From: Bacteroidaceae bacterium
Lineage (GTDB): Bacteria; Bacteroidota; Bacteroidia; Bacteroidales; Bacteroidaceae
Assembly (NCBI GenBank): GCA_021443405.1
Contig: JABUUA010000002.1
Location: forward strand, 1-39,946
Length of the DNA: 39,946 nt
Direction: 5' to 3'
The notes under the pieces were generated by a model that made no database searches, was not told the origin of the DNA, and saw only the letters and a program-made list of their open reading frames with translations. Below, piece by piece: positions 1 through 8,864 of this stretch. The translations under genes were made by a program, and so were the position numbers. The stretch's first letter is position 1, and each line of letters begins with the position of its first letter.

Positions 1-2228
1 TGCTGCACGCCGTAGAGCTCGCTGTCGGGCGAGAGGCTGAGCTGGGTGGTCTCGACGGTGGACTGCAGTCCGTTGGCATAGATGGCCTGAACGCCCACGG
101 TGCGCTGGCCGAAGGCGACCTGCGGCAGCGTGGCGGAAGTGGCGGCGGTGGTGGTGGCGAGAGCGCCATCGACAAAGACGTTGTACTTCTCCACCTTGTC
201 GGCGTCGGCGCCCAACTTGGGATTGTCGATGACGAGACCGATGGCCCACGATACCTCGTTGGTGGTGGCGGATTGCTGGGCCAGCGCGTAGAGCGAGTCG
301 AACTTGGGGTCGATGGGGAGGCGGAGCAGGTCGGTGACGCCGCTGGTGCAGCGGCCGTAAACCATGCCCACCACGTTGTACGAGGCGGTGAGACTGCTCA
401 CGGTGGGAGCGACGCCCACCACGATGTCGTTCTTCAGGTCGCCGATGTTGAGCGTCTTGTCAAGCGCGATGGTGTTGAGCTGGCCGAGGGCGAGGGTCTC
501 GCTGACCTGCTGCTGGTGGAGCGTGGTGAGCGTTCCGTCGGCGGCCATCTCGTAGATGGTGAGCGTCCAGGCGAGCTGGGCCGACATGGGATAGAACTGC
601 ACGGCGCGAATCTGCTGGCCCTTGTACTGCAGCATCTCCTCGCGGTCGATGCGGATGGCCACCTCGAAGGAGTTGTCGCCGCCGCCGAAACCGACAATCT
701 CGTCGGTGGCGTCGTCGAAGTAACCCTTGGTGATGTGGTTGGTGCGGGGCGCATGCCACTGGATGGCAGCGCCTTGGAAACCGCGCTGACGGGCAAACAC
801 GGCGTAGGGCGACTGCAGGCAAGAGGTGGTCACCTCGGCGCTGGCAGCGGCCGTAGCGGGACTGGTGGTTCCGTCGGCATAAGTGGCGGCCACGCTGTAG
901 GCGTAAGTGCCGTCGGAAAGATTATTGTCGAAGAAGAGACGGCTGGTGGCGGGCACTTCGGCCACGGCGTTGCCGTCGCGATAGACGATGTACTTTTGCA
1001 CAGCCTCGGCGTTGGCGAGCGGCGCTTTCCACTCCACGCGGGCCGTCCCCTCGCCACGCAGTCCGCGGGCCTTGAGACCGCAGGGAGCGCGGTGGGTGAG
1101 TTCCTGGTCCGTCAGCACGATGGAGCTCTGGGTGTAACCCGTGGGCTCGTAGTGATAGAAGCCCATGGCCTTGGCGTCGGCCGAGATGGCATAGCCGCAC
1201 TGCACCACGGGATAGGGGAACTGCTCAGGGTCGTAGAAGACATAGGGGTCGTTGAAGAAGTCGTGAATGCCCTGCTCCTTGAAGTAGTCGGTGACGAAGT
1301 GGGGCGTTCCGTCCTTGTAGATGATGGCGCGGTTCAGTCCGTCGTCGGCCTCGTAACCGAGGATGGTCCCGTCGTCGGCCAGGGCAAAAATGTCGAAGTT
1401 GGCGGGATTGTCGCTGATGGTTCGCACGTTGGTCATCTCCTGCGTCTCCACGTCATAGACGACGTCCATGTTGGCGGCCCTGTTCAGCAGTGTGTTCTTC
1501 CAGCCGTTCCACATGAGCACTTTCTTGCCGTCGCTGGTGAACTGCTTGGCGGCACACCAGGGAGCGCCGTAGCGACTGAGCACGCGGGGCGACTCCTCGG
1601 CCAGGTTCCACACGAAGGAATAGCGGACTCCGTAGTCGTCGGTGATGTATTTCCAGCCGCCGATGTGGGAGCCGTCGCACGAAATGCAGTAGGGAACGCA
1701 GTCGGTTCCGTCGAACAAATCGCGGTAGAGCTGACCGTCCTTCCAGACCATGGGATGCAGCTTCCCTTCGATGTAGGAAGCGCCCGTCATCCAACGGCCG
1801 TCGGGCGAAATGCCGCCGGCAATGCCGCCGCCCATGGAGGCGAACAGCTCAACGCCGGGAACGAACTCGCCCACCATGGGCAACGTGTGCCAACGGTCGG
1901 TGAAGTAGCCCGGAGTCTCCACGGGAGCGCCGTTGGGCGAAATGTCGGTGGCCATGTAGTTGCCCACGACGGTTCCGTCGTTGGCAATGCCCGAGGGAAC
2001 GGAGATTTCGAGCGACGAGAGCATCTGAATCTCATCGCTTTCCAAGTTCCAGCGGAAGGCGAAGGGGTTGTAACTGTAGTCGTAATAAACACCGGCCGCC
2101 CACTTGCCGTTGGGCGAGATGTAGATAATCTGATACTCCTGCGGCGAGCGAAGCACCAGCGTTCCGCGCTCGGCCATGGCGCTCAGCGCCGAGAGCACGA
2201 GAACGAGGGACAAAAGAATGCTTTTCAT
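1..2228 (-). CDS. Secreted FN3-containing protein, 3' end outside window
   Basis: The reading frame is open from an ATG at 2228 to the left edge, giving 742 codons without a stop, so the C-terminus is missing. The N-terminus is a signal peptide ending near LSAMA. Residues 20-375 carry several SPNG/SPDG/SDG motifs each followed by a hydrophobic strand, reminiscent of a beta-propeller. Residues about 383-465 are a fibronectin type III domain. A beta-rich stretch and a second FN3-like segment (about 640-735) follow. It lies last in a run of four secreted genes, separated from the previous one by a hairpin with a T-run, so its transcription may be partly attenuated. Codons are strongly C/G-ending. 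A C-terminal sorting cassette like those of its neighbours is expected but not visible. No enzymatic function is evident. Confidence 0.85.
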   Translation of the reverse strand, partial: MKSILLSLVLVLSALSAMAERGTLVLRSPQEYQIIYISPNGKWAAGVYYDYSYNPFAFRWNLESDEIQMLSSLEISVPSGIANDGTVVGNYMATDISPNGAPVETPGYFTDRWHTLPMVGEFVPGVELFASMGGGIAGGISPDGRWMTGASYIEGKLHPMVWKDGQLYRDLFDGTDCVPYCISCDGSHIGGWKYITDDYGVRYSFVWNLAEESPRVLSRYGAPWCAAKQFTSDGKKVLMWNGWKNTLLNRAANMDVVYDVETQEMTNVRTISDNPANFDIFALADDGTILGYEADDGLNRAIIYKDGTPHFVTDYFKEQGIHDFFNDPYVFYDPEQFPYPVVQCGYAISADAKAMGFYHYEPTGYTQSSIVLTDQELTHRAPCGLKARGLRGEGTARVEWKAPLANAEAVQKYIVYRDGNAVAEVPATSRLFFDNNLSDGTYAYSVAATYADGTTSPATAAASAEVTTSCLQSPYAVFARQRGFQGAAIQWHAPRTNHITKGYFDDATDEIVGFGGGDNSFEVAIRIDREEMLQYKGQQIRAVQFYPMSAQLAWTLTIYEMAADGTLTTLHQQQVSETLALGQLNTIALDKTLNIGDLKNDIVVGVAPTVSSLTASYNVVGMVYGRCTSGVTDLLRLPIDPKFDSLYALAQQSATTNEVSWAIGLVIDNPKLGADADKVEKYNVFVDGALATTTAATSATLPQVAFGQRTVGVQAIYANGLQSTVETTQLSLSPDSELYGVQ

Positions 2229-2240
2229 TGTCAAGTTTGT

Positions 2241-2268
2241 AAAAAAAGTTGCTCCTGCGGGGGAGGAG
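2241..2268 (-). terminator. Hairpin with T-run between two secreted-protein genes
   Basis: A perfect 5-bp stem (2252-2256 with 2264-2268, loop of 7) is followed on the minus strand by CAAC and seven T (2247-2241). It sits directly after the stop of the upstream gene. A T-run also flanks it on the other side, so it could act in either direction. The stem is short, so it may only attenuate. Confidence 0.5.
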
Positions 2269-2273
2269 TTTTT

Positions 2274-4673
2274 TTATTGCTGAACGAATTTCTTCGAGCC
2301 TTCAATCACAATGCCGCGGTAGTTGCGACCCACGCGCTGGCCCTGCAGATTGTAACGCGGTGAGGCAGCGGCGCGGTCGGTCTCCACTTGCTGGATGGCT
2401 GTGGCGGGGGTGAACTGCAGCGGAGCGGCGCAAGTGAAGCCGCAGCGATAGTCCATGTTGTTGTCGAGTTCCACATACTGCACAATGTACTCACATTCAG
2501 CAGCGGGAGCGGGCAGACCGCAAATCCAGTCGAGCATAAATCCGTATTCATCGACCACCAGATACTTGTCGTCGAGGAACGAGAGACCCTTGGCCATGAC
2601 CACGCCGTCGCAGTAGATGTTGAAGGCGGCGAGACCGGCACGGCGGTCGGCAGCGGGCATGGCGGAGATGAAGACACTGTCGGCGTCGGCGCGCAGAATC
2701 TTGGCGGTGGGCGTGTAACCCAAGCCGGTGGTCATCATCTTGCAGACGAGGTTGGCGCTCTTCTTCCACTGACCGGCAGCGGCATTGTAGTCGTAGCGGA
2801 CGCCCGTCAGCACTTCGTCGTCGTCGGTCTGCGAATAAACCACCTGATAAAGATTCGTCTTGGTGATGTTGCCGTTGGAGCGGACCTTGTTCTGCGTGGT
2901 GGTGCTCTCGGTCAGGAAGTCGTTGCTGTCGTAAGTGTAAGTGGTCTCGACATACTGCGTGTGAGCTTCGTTCCAGACGGCCTCGGTGAGCAGACGGCCG
3001 CGCTCGTTGTAAGTGCGGTCGGCTCCCGCCTCGCGAACATATTCGGTGAGCTCGTCAGTGCCGTCGGCCGTAACGTTGTAAGTGGCGCGGCGCATCACGG
3101 TGTCGTCGCCGCCATAGAGCCAGACGGTCTTCTGGGCGGGAACACTGGCGTCGTCGAAGGTGGTCAGCTGCTCGGTGATAGAGCGGGCGTCGTAGGTCAC
3201 CGTCACATAGTCCTTGGGATTCACGGTGAGATAGTCGCTGTTGGCCTTTCCAATCGGATAGACGGCCTGCACAAGGAAGGCAAACTCCTCGCTCATTCCT
3301 TCGAGGGTCCACTCCAAAGCCTGACCGTCGGCGTTGCGATTGTCGGCAGCGACGAAGTTCTTCAGAATCACGTTGTAGCGCAAGGGCTTCAGGTCGTCGG
3401 CATACTGCGGCTCGTCCCAAGCCACGGTGACGGAGTAGTCGCCGTACTTGTCCTTCTCGGCGCCCACAACTCGGAGATTGGTGGGAGCGGCGAGCGGTGT
3501 ATTGTGAACTTCGCTGACGGGGTTGCTCACCAGCCACTCACGGGCAATCTTCCCGTCGTCGTCCAGCTCCACATACTGAGCCATATACTCGTGATAACCG
3601 TTCGGCAGACCGGTCACGCTGTAGTGAAGATTGCCGTCGGCCTCGACCTCGCTGACCGGGAGAACGACCATCGTGCGGGCGCGGTCCATCAACTTCACCG
3701 CGGCTTTGGGGTTCGACTTCACTGCGGCTGGAAGTTCGATGCAGAAGAACGTGGCGTTGTAGGCCGTGGACTCTTTCTTCTCCAGCGTGAGCACGGGAGC
3801 TTGCTGACCGGTGTAGTCGGCATATTCCTCCACCGAAGTAGTGGCGTTGTTGCTCCACATGTCCATGAAGTAAGACTGACTCTTGCGGCGGATGCGCAGG
3901 GGATTCTCGCTCTCCTTGGTGTAGAGCATGCGGTAGTTGTCGGCCTCTACGCCGTTCTCATCCACACGCTTCTCCTCATACATGGTGCAGAACCCCGTCT
4001 CGTCGTAAGTCCAATACTGAGCGCCCTTGAGCAACGTGAGGTTCTCGGGGCTGTAGTGCAACTCCGAAACCTTGTTGCCGTCGGCGTTGTAAGTAATCAC
4101 GCCCGTGTAGTTGTAAGAATCCCAACGGCCCGAGTTCTGCACTTTCACACAACGGCCCTGCTCGTCGTACTCCGTATATACAGTAGTCTCGGCGAGAGCG
4201 CTCTCCAGTGTCCAGGCGTCATAGGTATAACGCTCTTTCTTCACCAGATAGCCCTCGTCGCTGTAAGTGTAGTCCAAGCGCTGGTAACCTTCGGAATATT
4301 CGCTAACGATCTGGCCCTTATCGTCATAAGTATAGTAAGTCGTGTCTTTGTTCGACTTGAAGGCAATGTCCTCGCCGTCGTAAGGTCCATACTGCTCGCT
4401 CCACGTCTTGGTAATCAAACCGGCGGCGTTGTATTCATAAGTGGTCAGGCGACTCAGTTCATAAATGCCTGTCGCGTAGTTACGACCATAATGAGCCTTG
4501 CTGAGCAGCTGGCCCTGCTGATTGTAAAAGCAAGCGTCATAAACAGAGATAACGTCGTTGGCCGTCTGACCCATGGCGTCGCCATACACTTGGTTGTAGC
4601 GCAGACGAAGGTCTTGTGCCGAAACGCCAACCGTAGCGAGCAACGCTAAAAGTGTGAGTAGAGTTTTCTTCAT
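2274..4673 (-). CDS. Secreted YD-repeat-like/FN3 protein with C-terminal sorting cassette
   Basis: This is a 799-residue exported protein with a signal peptide ending at VSA/QD. Residues about 30-260 contain repeated strands of the type YTYDDKGQ, YSDEGYL, YDEQGR, YNADGN, resembling RHS/YD repeats, and a second set (YNERGR, YTYDSND) lies around 560-620. An FN3-type domain begins at about residue 395 (APTNLRV). The last 30 residues are the YNLQGQRVG...GIVI cassette shared with the next two genes upstream. The start lies 7 nt after the subtilase stop, which indicates one operon. A long opposite-strand open frame covers it but is a codon-bias shadow. The protein is probably surface-displayed; its substrate or partner is unknown. 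No toxin domain of a true RHS protein is present. Confidence 0.85.
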   Translation of the reverse strand: MKKTLLTLLALLATVGVSAQDLRLRYNQVYGDAMGQTANDVISVYDACFYNQQGQLLSKAHYGRNYATGIYELSRLTTYEYNAAGLITKTWSEQYGPYDGEDIAFKSNKDTTYYTYDDKGQIVSEYSEGYQRLDYTYSDEGYLVKKERYTYDAWTLESALAETTVYTEYDEQGRCVKVQNSGRWDSYNYTGVITYNADGNKVSELHYSPENLTLLKGAQYWTYDETGFCTMYEEKRVDENGVEADNYRMLYTKESENPLRIRRKSQSYFMDMWSNNATTSVEEYADYTGQQAPVLTLEKKESTAYNATFFCIELPAAVKSNPKAAVKLMDRARTMVVLPVSEVEADGNLHYSVTGLPNGYHEYMAQYVELDDDGKIAREWLVSNPVSEVHNTPLAAPTNLRVVGAEKDKYGDYSVTVAWDEPQYADDLKPLRYNVILKNFVAADNRNADGQALEWTLEGMSEEFAFLVQAVYPIGKANSDYLTVNPKDYVTVTYDARSITEQLTTFDDASVPAQKTVWLYGGDDTVMRRATYNVTADGTDELTEYVREAGADRTYNERGRLLTEAVWNEAHTQYVETTYTYDSNDFLTESTTTQNKVRSNGNITKTNLYQVVYSQTDDDEVLTGVRYDYNAAAGQWKKSANLVCKMMTTGLGYTPTAKILRADADSVFISAMPAADRRAGLAAFNIYCDGVVMAKGLSFLDDKYLVVDEYGFMLDWICGLPAPAAECEYIVQYVELDNNMDYRCGFTCAAPLQFTPATAIQQVETDRAAASPRYNLQGQRVGRNYRGIVIEGSKKFVQQ

Positions 4674-4680
4674 AATTTTA

Positions 4681-6399
4681 TTAGTTAATTATTTTCTTTC
4701 CATTCATGATAACAATACCGCGGTAGTTGCGACCCACTCGTTGTCCTTGCAGATTATAACGAACAGCCGACGAAGCACCGCCGGTCACCGCCGTAACGCC
4801 CGTAGCCAATTGCACGGCCGCCTGCGCATCAACCTTGGCAATACTTTCCCGCGCCGTCTCCATCAGCAATTGTTTGGCAGTGGCCGTAGTGAGTGTGGGA
4901 TTGGCTTGCAACATCAGCGCCACCACACCGCTCACCACTGGAGCAGCCATCGAGGTTCCCTGCATATAGCCATAGCGAACGGTGAGGTCGTTGTAGTCGT
5001 AAGCATGTCCAGACAAGACGGTTCCGCTGTTGTCGTGACTCGACACGGCCGACAACGTAAGACAGCCGGGAGCCGTCACTTCTGGTTTAGCGCGACCGTC
5101 GGGAGTCGGCCCAACGCTTGAGAACGAACAAAGGACTCCTTCGGTCTCTCCGTCAAGAGTTCGGTCCTGACTCTCACCCAACAAACGGTAAGTAGTGCGC
5201 GTGGCATAAGCTCCCACGGAAATAATGTCGTCGGAAGTTCCACCTATTTCGCAGAGGGTCAACTGATGGTCAGCCGCGCTGAAGCCCTCAATGTTCTTGG
5301 AACTCAGCCCAAGATATACGTTGTCGGCCCACACATTCACTTCTCCCGCAGAGAGAGGAATCACCTGAAGACCAAGAGCGTAACCGTTTCGAACATTGGT
5401 AATGCGGGAAGAAATCATCACATGCAGACAACCGTTGGCGGCGTTGACCTCGGAAGCAACTAAAAGTTCGCCCTTGAGATTGCTCGCAAACGCCACGGTC
5501 TGCGCGCCGGGCTCAGCAGTATTCTCGGCACCGTTCTCAGTTCCCAATCCCTCAAACACGCTGAGAGTTTCGGTGGCAGTCTTAGTCTTGGTATTGTAAC
5601 ACAACAGTCGAACTGCAAAATTTGCACCGGGACGACCCCAGATTTCCACATCGCCCAAAGCATTCTCCGCCGTTGGAGCCGTGCGGTAATCCACAAAAGT
5701 CTGAAGAGGAGCGTCGTCGGAAGAAGCAAAAACAGCGCTGAGATGGAAATCGTCCTTATGATGATTACCCGATGAACCCACAAGCACAAGACCTTCCTGC
5801 TGAAAATCGGCAAGAGCACGGTCAAAAGCCGAAGTGCCGTCGTGCGGTCCTGCTTGATTGCCAAGACTCATATTGATGACACAAGGTTTGCCCACGGACT
5901 GAGCATATTCCCATACATAGCGAATGCCATCCAGAATATTTTGGTTGCCACGCTGGTAATCGGCCTTACTCACCAACACAATCTCTGCTTCAGGCGCAAG
6001 TCCCACAAGGCGCGAAGCCTGAGTCGTGTCGGCCCCGGCAATGATGGCTGTCACGTGACTGCCATGAGAATTATCTGAGATATCGCCCTTTGCACCGAGA
6101 ATTGCTTCGGGAGTGGTCAGTTCCACCCCATAAGAAAAACCTGCGGGAGCCTGCAAGTCCTCAGTAGCGGTTGTACCTTGTTCCCACACACGACTGATGC
6201 GCAGCGTGGTGCGGTCGGCAGAAAGAAAAGCTGGGTGTGTGTAGTCGAAACCGCCATCGATGACGCCCACCACTACCCCACTGCCTAACAAAGAAGCACG
6301 ATGCAGCGCGTCGATACCCAAGTCTCGGCGCACAAGGTCAATGGCTGAAACGCTCAGCGAGACAAGGCACAGAAGCGCCGCACACAGCAATTTTCTCAT
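4681..6399 (-). CDS. Secreted subtilisin-family (S8) serine protease with sorting cassette
   Basis: This 572-residue protein has a signal peptide (cleavage near VSA/ID). The S8 catalytic triad is complete: Asp48 in VIDGGFDYTHP, His112 in DNSHGSHVT, and Ser483 in GTSMAAPVVSG. The oxyanion Asn lies in GSSGNHH. There is no obvious long pro-domain, because the catalytic Asp comes only about 30 residues after the signal peptide. A roughly 200-residue insertion between His and Ser includes a beta-rich segment. The C-terminal 26 residues are the YNLQGQRVG...GIVIMNGKK cassette, consistent with export to the surface. The ATG overlaps the stop of the upstream Omp28-like gene by 4 nt (ATGA), so the two are translationally coupled. 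The protease could process neighbouring secreted proteins, but that is inference. Confidence 0.93.
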   Translation of the reverse strand: MRKLLCAALLCLVSLSVSAIDLVRRDLGIDALHRASLLGSGVVVGVIDGGFDYTHPAFLSADRTTLRISRVWEQGTTATEDLQAPAGFSYGVELTTPEAILGAKGDISDNSHGSHVTAIIAGADTTQASRLVGLAPEAEIVLVSKADYQRGNQNILDGIRYVWEYAQSVGKPCVINMSLGNQAGPHDGTSAFDRALADFQQEGLVLVGSSGNHHKDDFHLSAVFASSDDAPLQTFVDYRTAPTAENALGDVEIWGRPGANFAVRLLCYNTKTKTATETLSVFEGLGTENGAENTAEPGAQTVAFASNLKGELLVASEVNAANGCLHVMISSRITNVRNGYALGLQVIPLSAGEVNVWADNVYLGLSSKNIEGFSAADHQLTLCEIGGTSDDIISVGAYATRTTYRLLGESQDRTLDGETEGVLCSFSSVGPTPDGRAKPEVTAPGCLTLSAVSSHDNSGTVLSGHAYDYNDLTVRYGYMQGTSMAAPVVSGVVALMLQANPTLTTATAKQLLMETARESIAKVDAQAAVQLATGVTAVTGGASSAVRYNLQGQRVGRNYRGIVIMNGKKIIN

Positions 6400-8186
6400 T
6401 GTACAATCTTCTTGCCGTTAGCAATCACAATACCTTTATACTGTTCACCGACACGCTGACCAGACAAATTATAACGGACAACATTCCGAACATCGCTATT
6501 CACCGCACTAATCCCTGTTGCAGATTTCACAAGAGGAATCTGAACGCAGTTGAAAACCTCATTGCCATTGTAGTCATTCTCACTATAAGCAGCCACATAA
6601 GCCGTGAGTTTCATATTGGAGGCCTCCGTAGCAATGTTGGGTGCAAAACCTTCATAAGAAGTGCCAGCCGTGGACTCTATGCTTGCGGGCAAAGTATAAT
6701 TCGTCTCGTAGTGCAGTGTTTCTCCTTCCTTCAAACTGACGAGTCGTCCCCATGCACTACCCACAATATTGCCGCGAGCCACCGCATTGTGAACGTATCC
6801 GCTTCCGCCATTCGACTGCGGAGCAATAATGCTATCCTGCGACAACATGATGTTGAACACCGTCTGAGCACACGAAGGCAAGCGCAAGCACTCAATGTCA
6901 ACGGCAATCTTGGCTGTGTTGGTCGCAGCGTCGTAGTCACTGGTCATGTTCATCTGCACATACGGCTCACGGTCAAGCACCGACAACGCAGCCTGTTCAA
7001 TAAGAAGAGCATCAGCATTCAGGATGGGACCGGGCTTCGATGACAAGGTAGCGCAACGCCAACGATTGAGCATAACGGCAGGGGCAAAAGTACTGTTCGA
7101 CCCATAGAAAAAGCAATAAGCTCCATCGTCTTCCATCGAGAAAGCATCGGGCTCGTAACCAGCATGGTGTGTTACCTCATACACCGTCACGCCTTTACTC
7201 TCCAGAGATTCAATCGCAGTTTTCTCGGCACGATGCCCGGCAGGACAGTTGGGACAAGCCTGGCCCGTAAAACCTTCGAGCAGTATATTCTTCTGCACAT
7301 CGGCAGGATAAAAGAACACCGCTGCGGCGGTAGCATTGTCACTGGGCTCAGCATCTGCCAAAGCACCGTCGGCCGTAGCAATGTTGTCAAGCGTCACCGT
7401 TACCTGCTGATAACCCTTATCGTCCGAACGAAGTGTGGGCAACTCCACCGAGTGAGTGGCATTTGCCGCCAATGAGATGTCTGCAACACTTATGCGCTGT
7501 TGCGCTCCATCGCCGATACGGACCACTGCATCAAAAGCAGTGATGGTCTTCTGACCGAAGTTAAAGACCTCAATGGAATGTTGGTAGTCTTGTCCACCCT
7601 TGTAATAGCCCTGCTGCGTGTAAGTTTTGAGCATCAAGTCAGCGCTTGCTGGAGTCCCTTCCGCCAACACACGCACATTAGGCATACCGAGCGACATGCC
7701 GTAAGTATCTTGCCAAACACCTTCATTATAAGCAAAAGAAACATCCTTGGAATCTTGAGTCAGGTCGTAAGACAAGGCCTGATAGTTGCCGGCTTTACAC
7801 GTATAGCCCACATAGAGCGCCGGTTCATTGCCCGTCACCGTATAAGCGGCATCAAAGGCATAGTCAGCCCAAACATTGGCCTTGGCTGGCACAATGCTGG
7901 CATGGGCGAGATTAGCGCCCTCGGGAGACGTGCGCACAAAAACGTCATAATCTTGACAATTACGACTGCCCACGACTACGGAAACACCCGTAAGTTTCGC
8001 CCCCACCAAGGCCTTAACCTTATCAGCACTAAGCCGCATCATCTGGCCTTGCACATCGGCAGAACCAATGCTTGTCAAATTGTTTCTGCCACACTGTCCA
8101 TTGCTAAAGCCCACAGCCTGTTGTGCACAAACAACAGTTGTCAACGTCAGCATGAGCATCATAAAAAGGGAAAATCTACGAATCAT
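6396..8186 (-). CDS. Omp28-like secreted protein with thioredoxin-like CPNC segment and sorting cassette
   Basis: The protein has 596 residues, with a signal peptide ending near VVCA/QQ. The LLEGFTGQACPNCPAGHRA segment (about 302-320) with Cys311/Cys314 is the hallmark of Omp28-related outer-membrane proteins of Bacteroidetes, whose core is thioredoxin-like. Residues about 20-180 form an N-terminal domain with paired cysteines, then comes an Ig-like region (about 190-290), and the Omp28 core runs from 295 to 560. The C-terminus is a YNLSGQRVG...GIVIANGKK cassette. It is the first gene of the four-gene secreted set, behind a good Bacteroidetes promoter. Whether the CxxC is redox-active is not known. 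Confidence 0.85.
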   Translation of the reverse strand: MIRRFSLFMMLMLTLTTVVCAQQAVGFSNGQCGRNNLTSIGSADVQGQMMRLSADKVKALVGAKLTGVSVVVGSRNCQDYDVFVRTSPEGANLAHASIVPAKANVWADYAFDAAYTVTGNEPALYVGYTCKAGNYQALSYDLTQDSKDVSFAYNEGVWQDTYGMSLGMPNVRVLAEGTPASADLMLKTYTQQGYYKGGQDYQHSIEVFNFGQKTITAFDAVVRIGDGAQQRISVADISLAANATHSVELPTLRSDDKGYQQVTVTLDNIATADGALADAEPSDNATAAAVFFYPADVQKNILLEGFTGQACPNCPAGHRAEKTAIESLESKGVTVYEVTHHAGYEPDAFSMEDDGAYCFFYGSNSTFAPAVMLNRWRCATLSSKPGPILNADALLIEQAALSVLDREPYVQMNMTSDYDAATNTAKIAVDIECLRLPSCAQTVFNIMLSQDSIIAPQSNGGSGYVHNAVARGNIVGSAWGRLVSLKEGETLHYETNYTLPASIESTAGTSYEGFAPNIATEASNMKLTAYVAAYSENDYNGNEVFNCVQIPLVKSATGISAVNSDVRNVVRYNLSGQRVGEQYKGIVIANGKKIVQ

Positions 8187-8213
8187 CTAATTATATTTTG
8201 TCTTATCAGCTTA

Positions 8214-8244
8214 CAAAGATACAAAAAAAGCTATAGCTTTACAA
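8214..8244 (-). promoter_or_regulatory. Bacteroidetes promoter for the secreted-protein operon
   Basis: On the minus strand, TTG (8244-8242) is followed after 20 nt by TATCTTTG (8221-8214), matching the Bacteroidetes sigma-A consensus. It lies about 28 nt upstream of the Omp28-like ATG and after the ribosomal-operon terminator. Confidence 0.75.
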
Positions 8245-8275
8245 GCAGAAACACTGTGTTAACACCGCATACAAC

Positions 8276-8311
8276 AAAAAAAAGAGGTACGAATGCGAGC
8301 ACTCGTACCTC
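8276..8311 (-). terminator. Terminator of the ribosomal-protein/rpoA operon
   Basis: A perfect 9-bp stem (8284-8292 with 8303-8311, loop of 10) is followed on the minus strand by eight T (8283-8276). It lies 26 nt past the rplQ stop and is the first convincing intrinsic terminator after rpsL. Confidence 0.92.
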
Positions 8312-8336
8312 ATAGTATATGGAATGGATGTGTGAT

Positions 8337-8858
8337 TTACTCAGCAGCAGCCTCGGGAGCAGCCTCAGTAGCAGGAGCCTCTTCCACGGTTTCAGCAGCA
8401 GATGCCTCGGCAACAGGAGCCTCTGCTACGGGAGCATCAGCAGCCTTCTTGCTTGAACGGCGCGTGCGCTTAGCCTTCTTCTCGGTCTTTGCCATGTTCT
8501 CGTCAAAGTCAACGAGCTCGATGAAGCACATGGGGGCGTTGTCGTTGGCACGGAAACCGGTCTTGATGATACGGGTGTAACCACCGGGACGATCACCAAC
8601 CTTCTCTGACACCACCTGGAACAGCTCGGTGATGGCGTACTTGTTCTGCAGATAGCTGAATACTACACGACGAGAGTTCGTGGTATCCTCCTTAGCCTTT
8701 GTAATCAGCGGCTCTACGTACTTCTTCAGGGCCTTAGCCTTAGCGAGGGTCGTAGTGATTCTTTTGTGCATAATCAAAGAAGTAGCCATGTTGCTCAACA
8801 TAGCACTTCTGTGAGATGCAGTACGACCCAGATGGTTGAATTTTTTATTGTGTCTCAT
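8337..8858 (-). CDS. rplQ: 50S ribosomal protein L17
   Basis: L17 binds 23S rRNA near the exit-tunnel region. The 173-residue product begins MRHNKKFNHLGRTASHR, the typical L17 start, and the core ends at about residue 125. The remaining 45 residues are a low-complexity Ala/Glu/Pro/Lys tail, longer than the E. coli protein and probably disordered. It is the last gene of the cluster, 6 nt after rpoA, and is followed by the terminator. Confidence 0.98.
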   Translation of the reverse strand: MRHNKKFNHLGRTASHRSAMLSNMATSLIMHKRITTTLAKAKALKKYVEPLITKAKEDTTNSRRVVFSYLQNKYAITELFQVVSEKVGDRPGGYTRIIKTGFRANDNAPMCFIELVDFDENMAKTEKKAKRTRRSSKKAADAPVAEAPVAEASAAETVEEAPATEAAPEAAAE

Positions 8859-8864
8859 TGTAAA

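Noticed and set aside
273..2363. Long plus-strand open frame of 696 codons
   Set aside because: It is antisense to the secreted FN3 gene, whose C/G-ending codons remove antisense stops. Its Val/Gly/His-rich translation has no protein features.
2388..4649. Long plus-strand open frame of 753 codons
   Set aside because: It mirrors the 799-residue secreted protein on the other strand; low-complexity Val/Gly/His/Leu content marks it as a codon-bias shadow.
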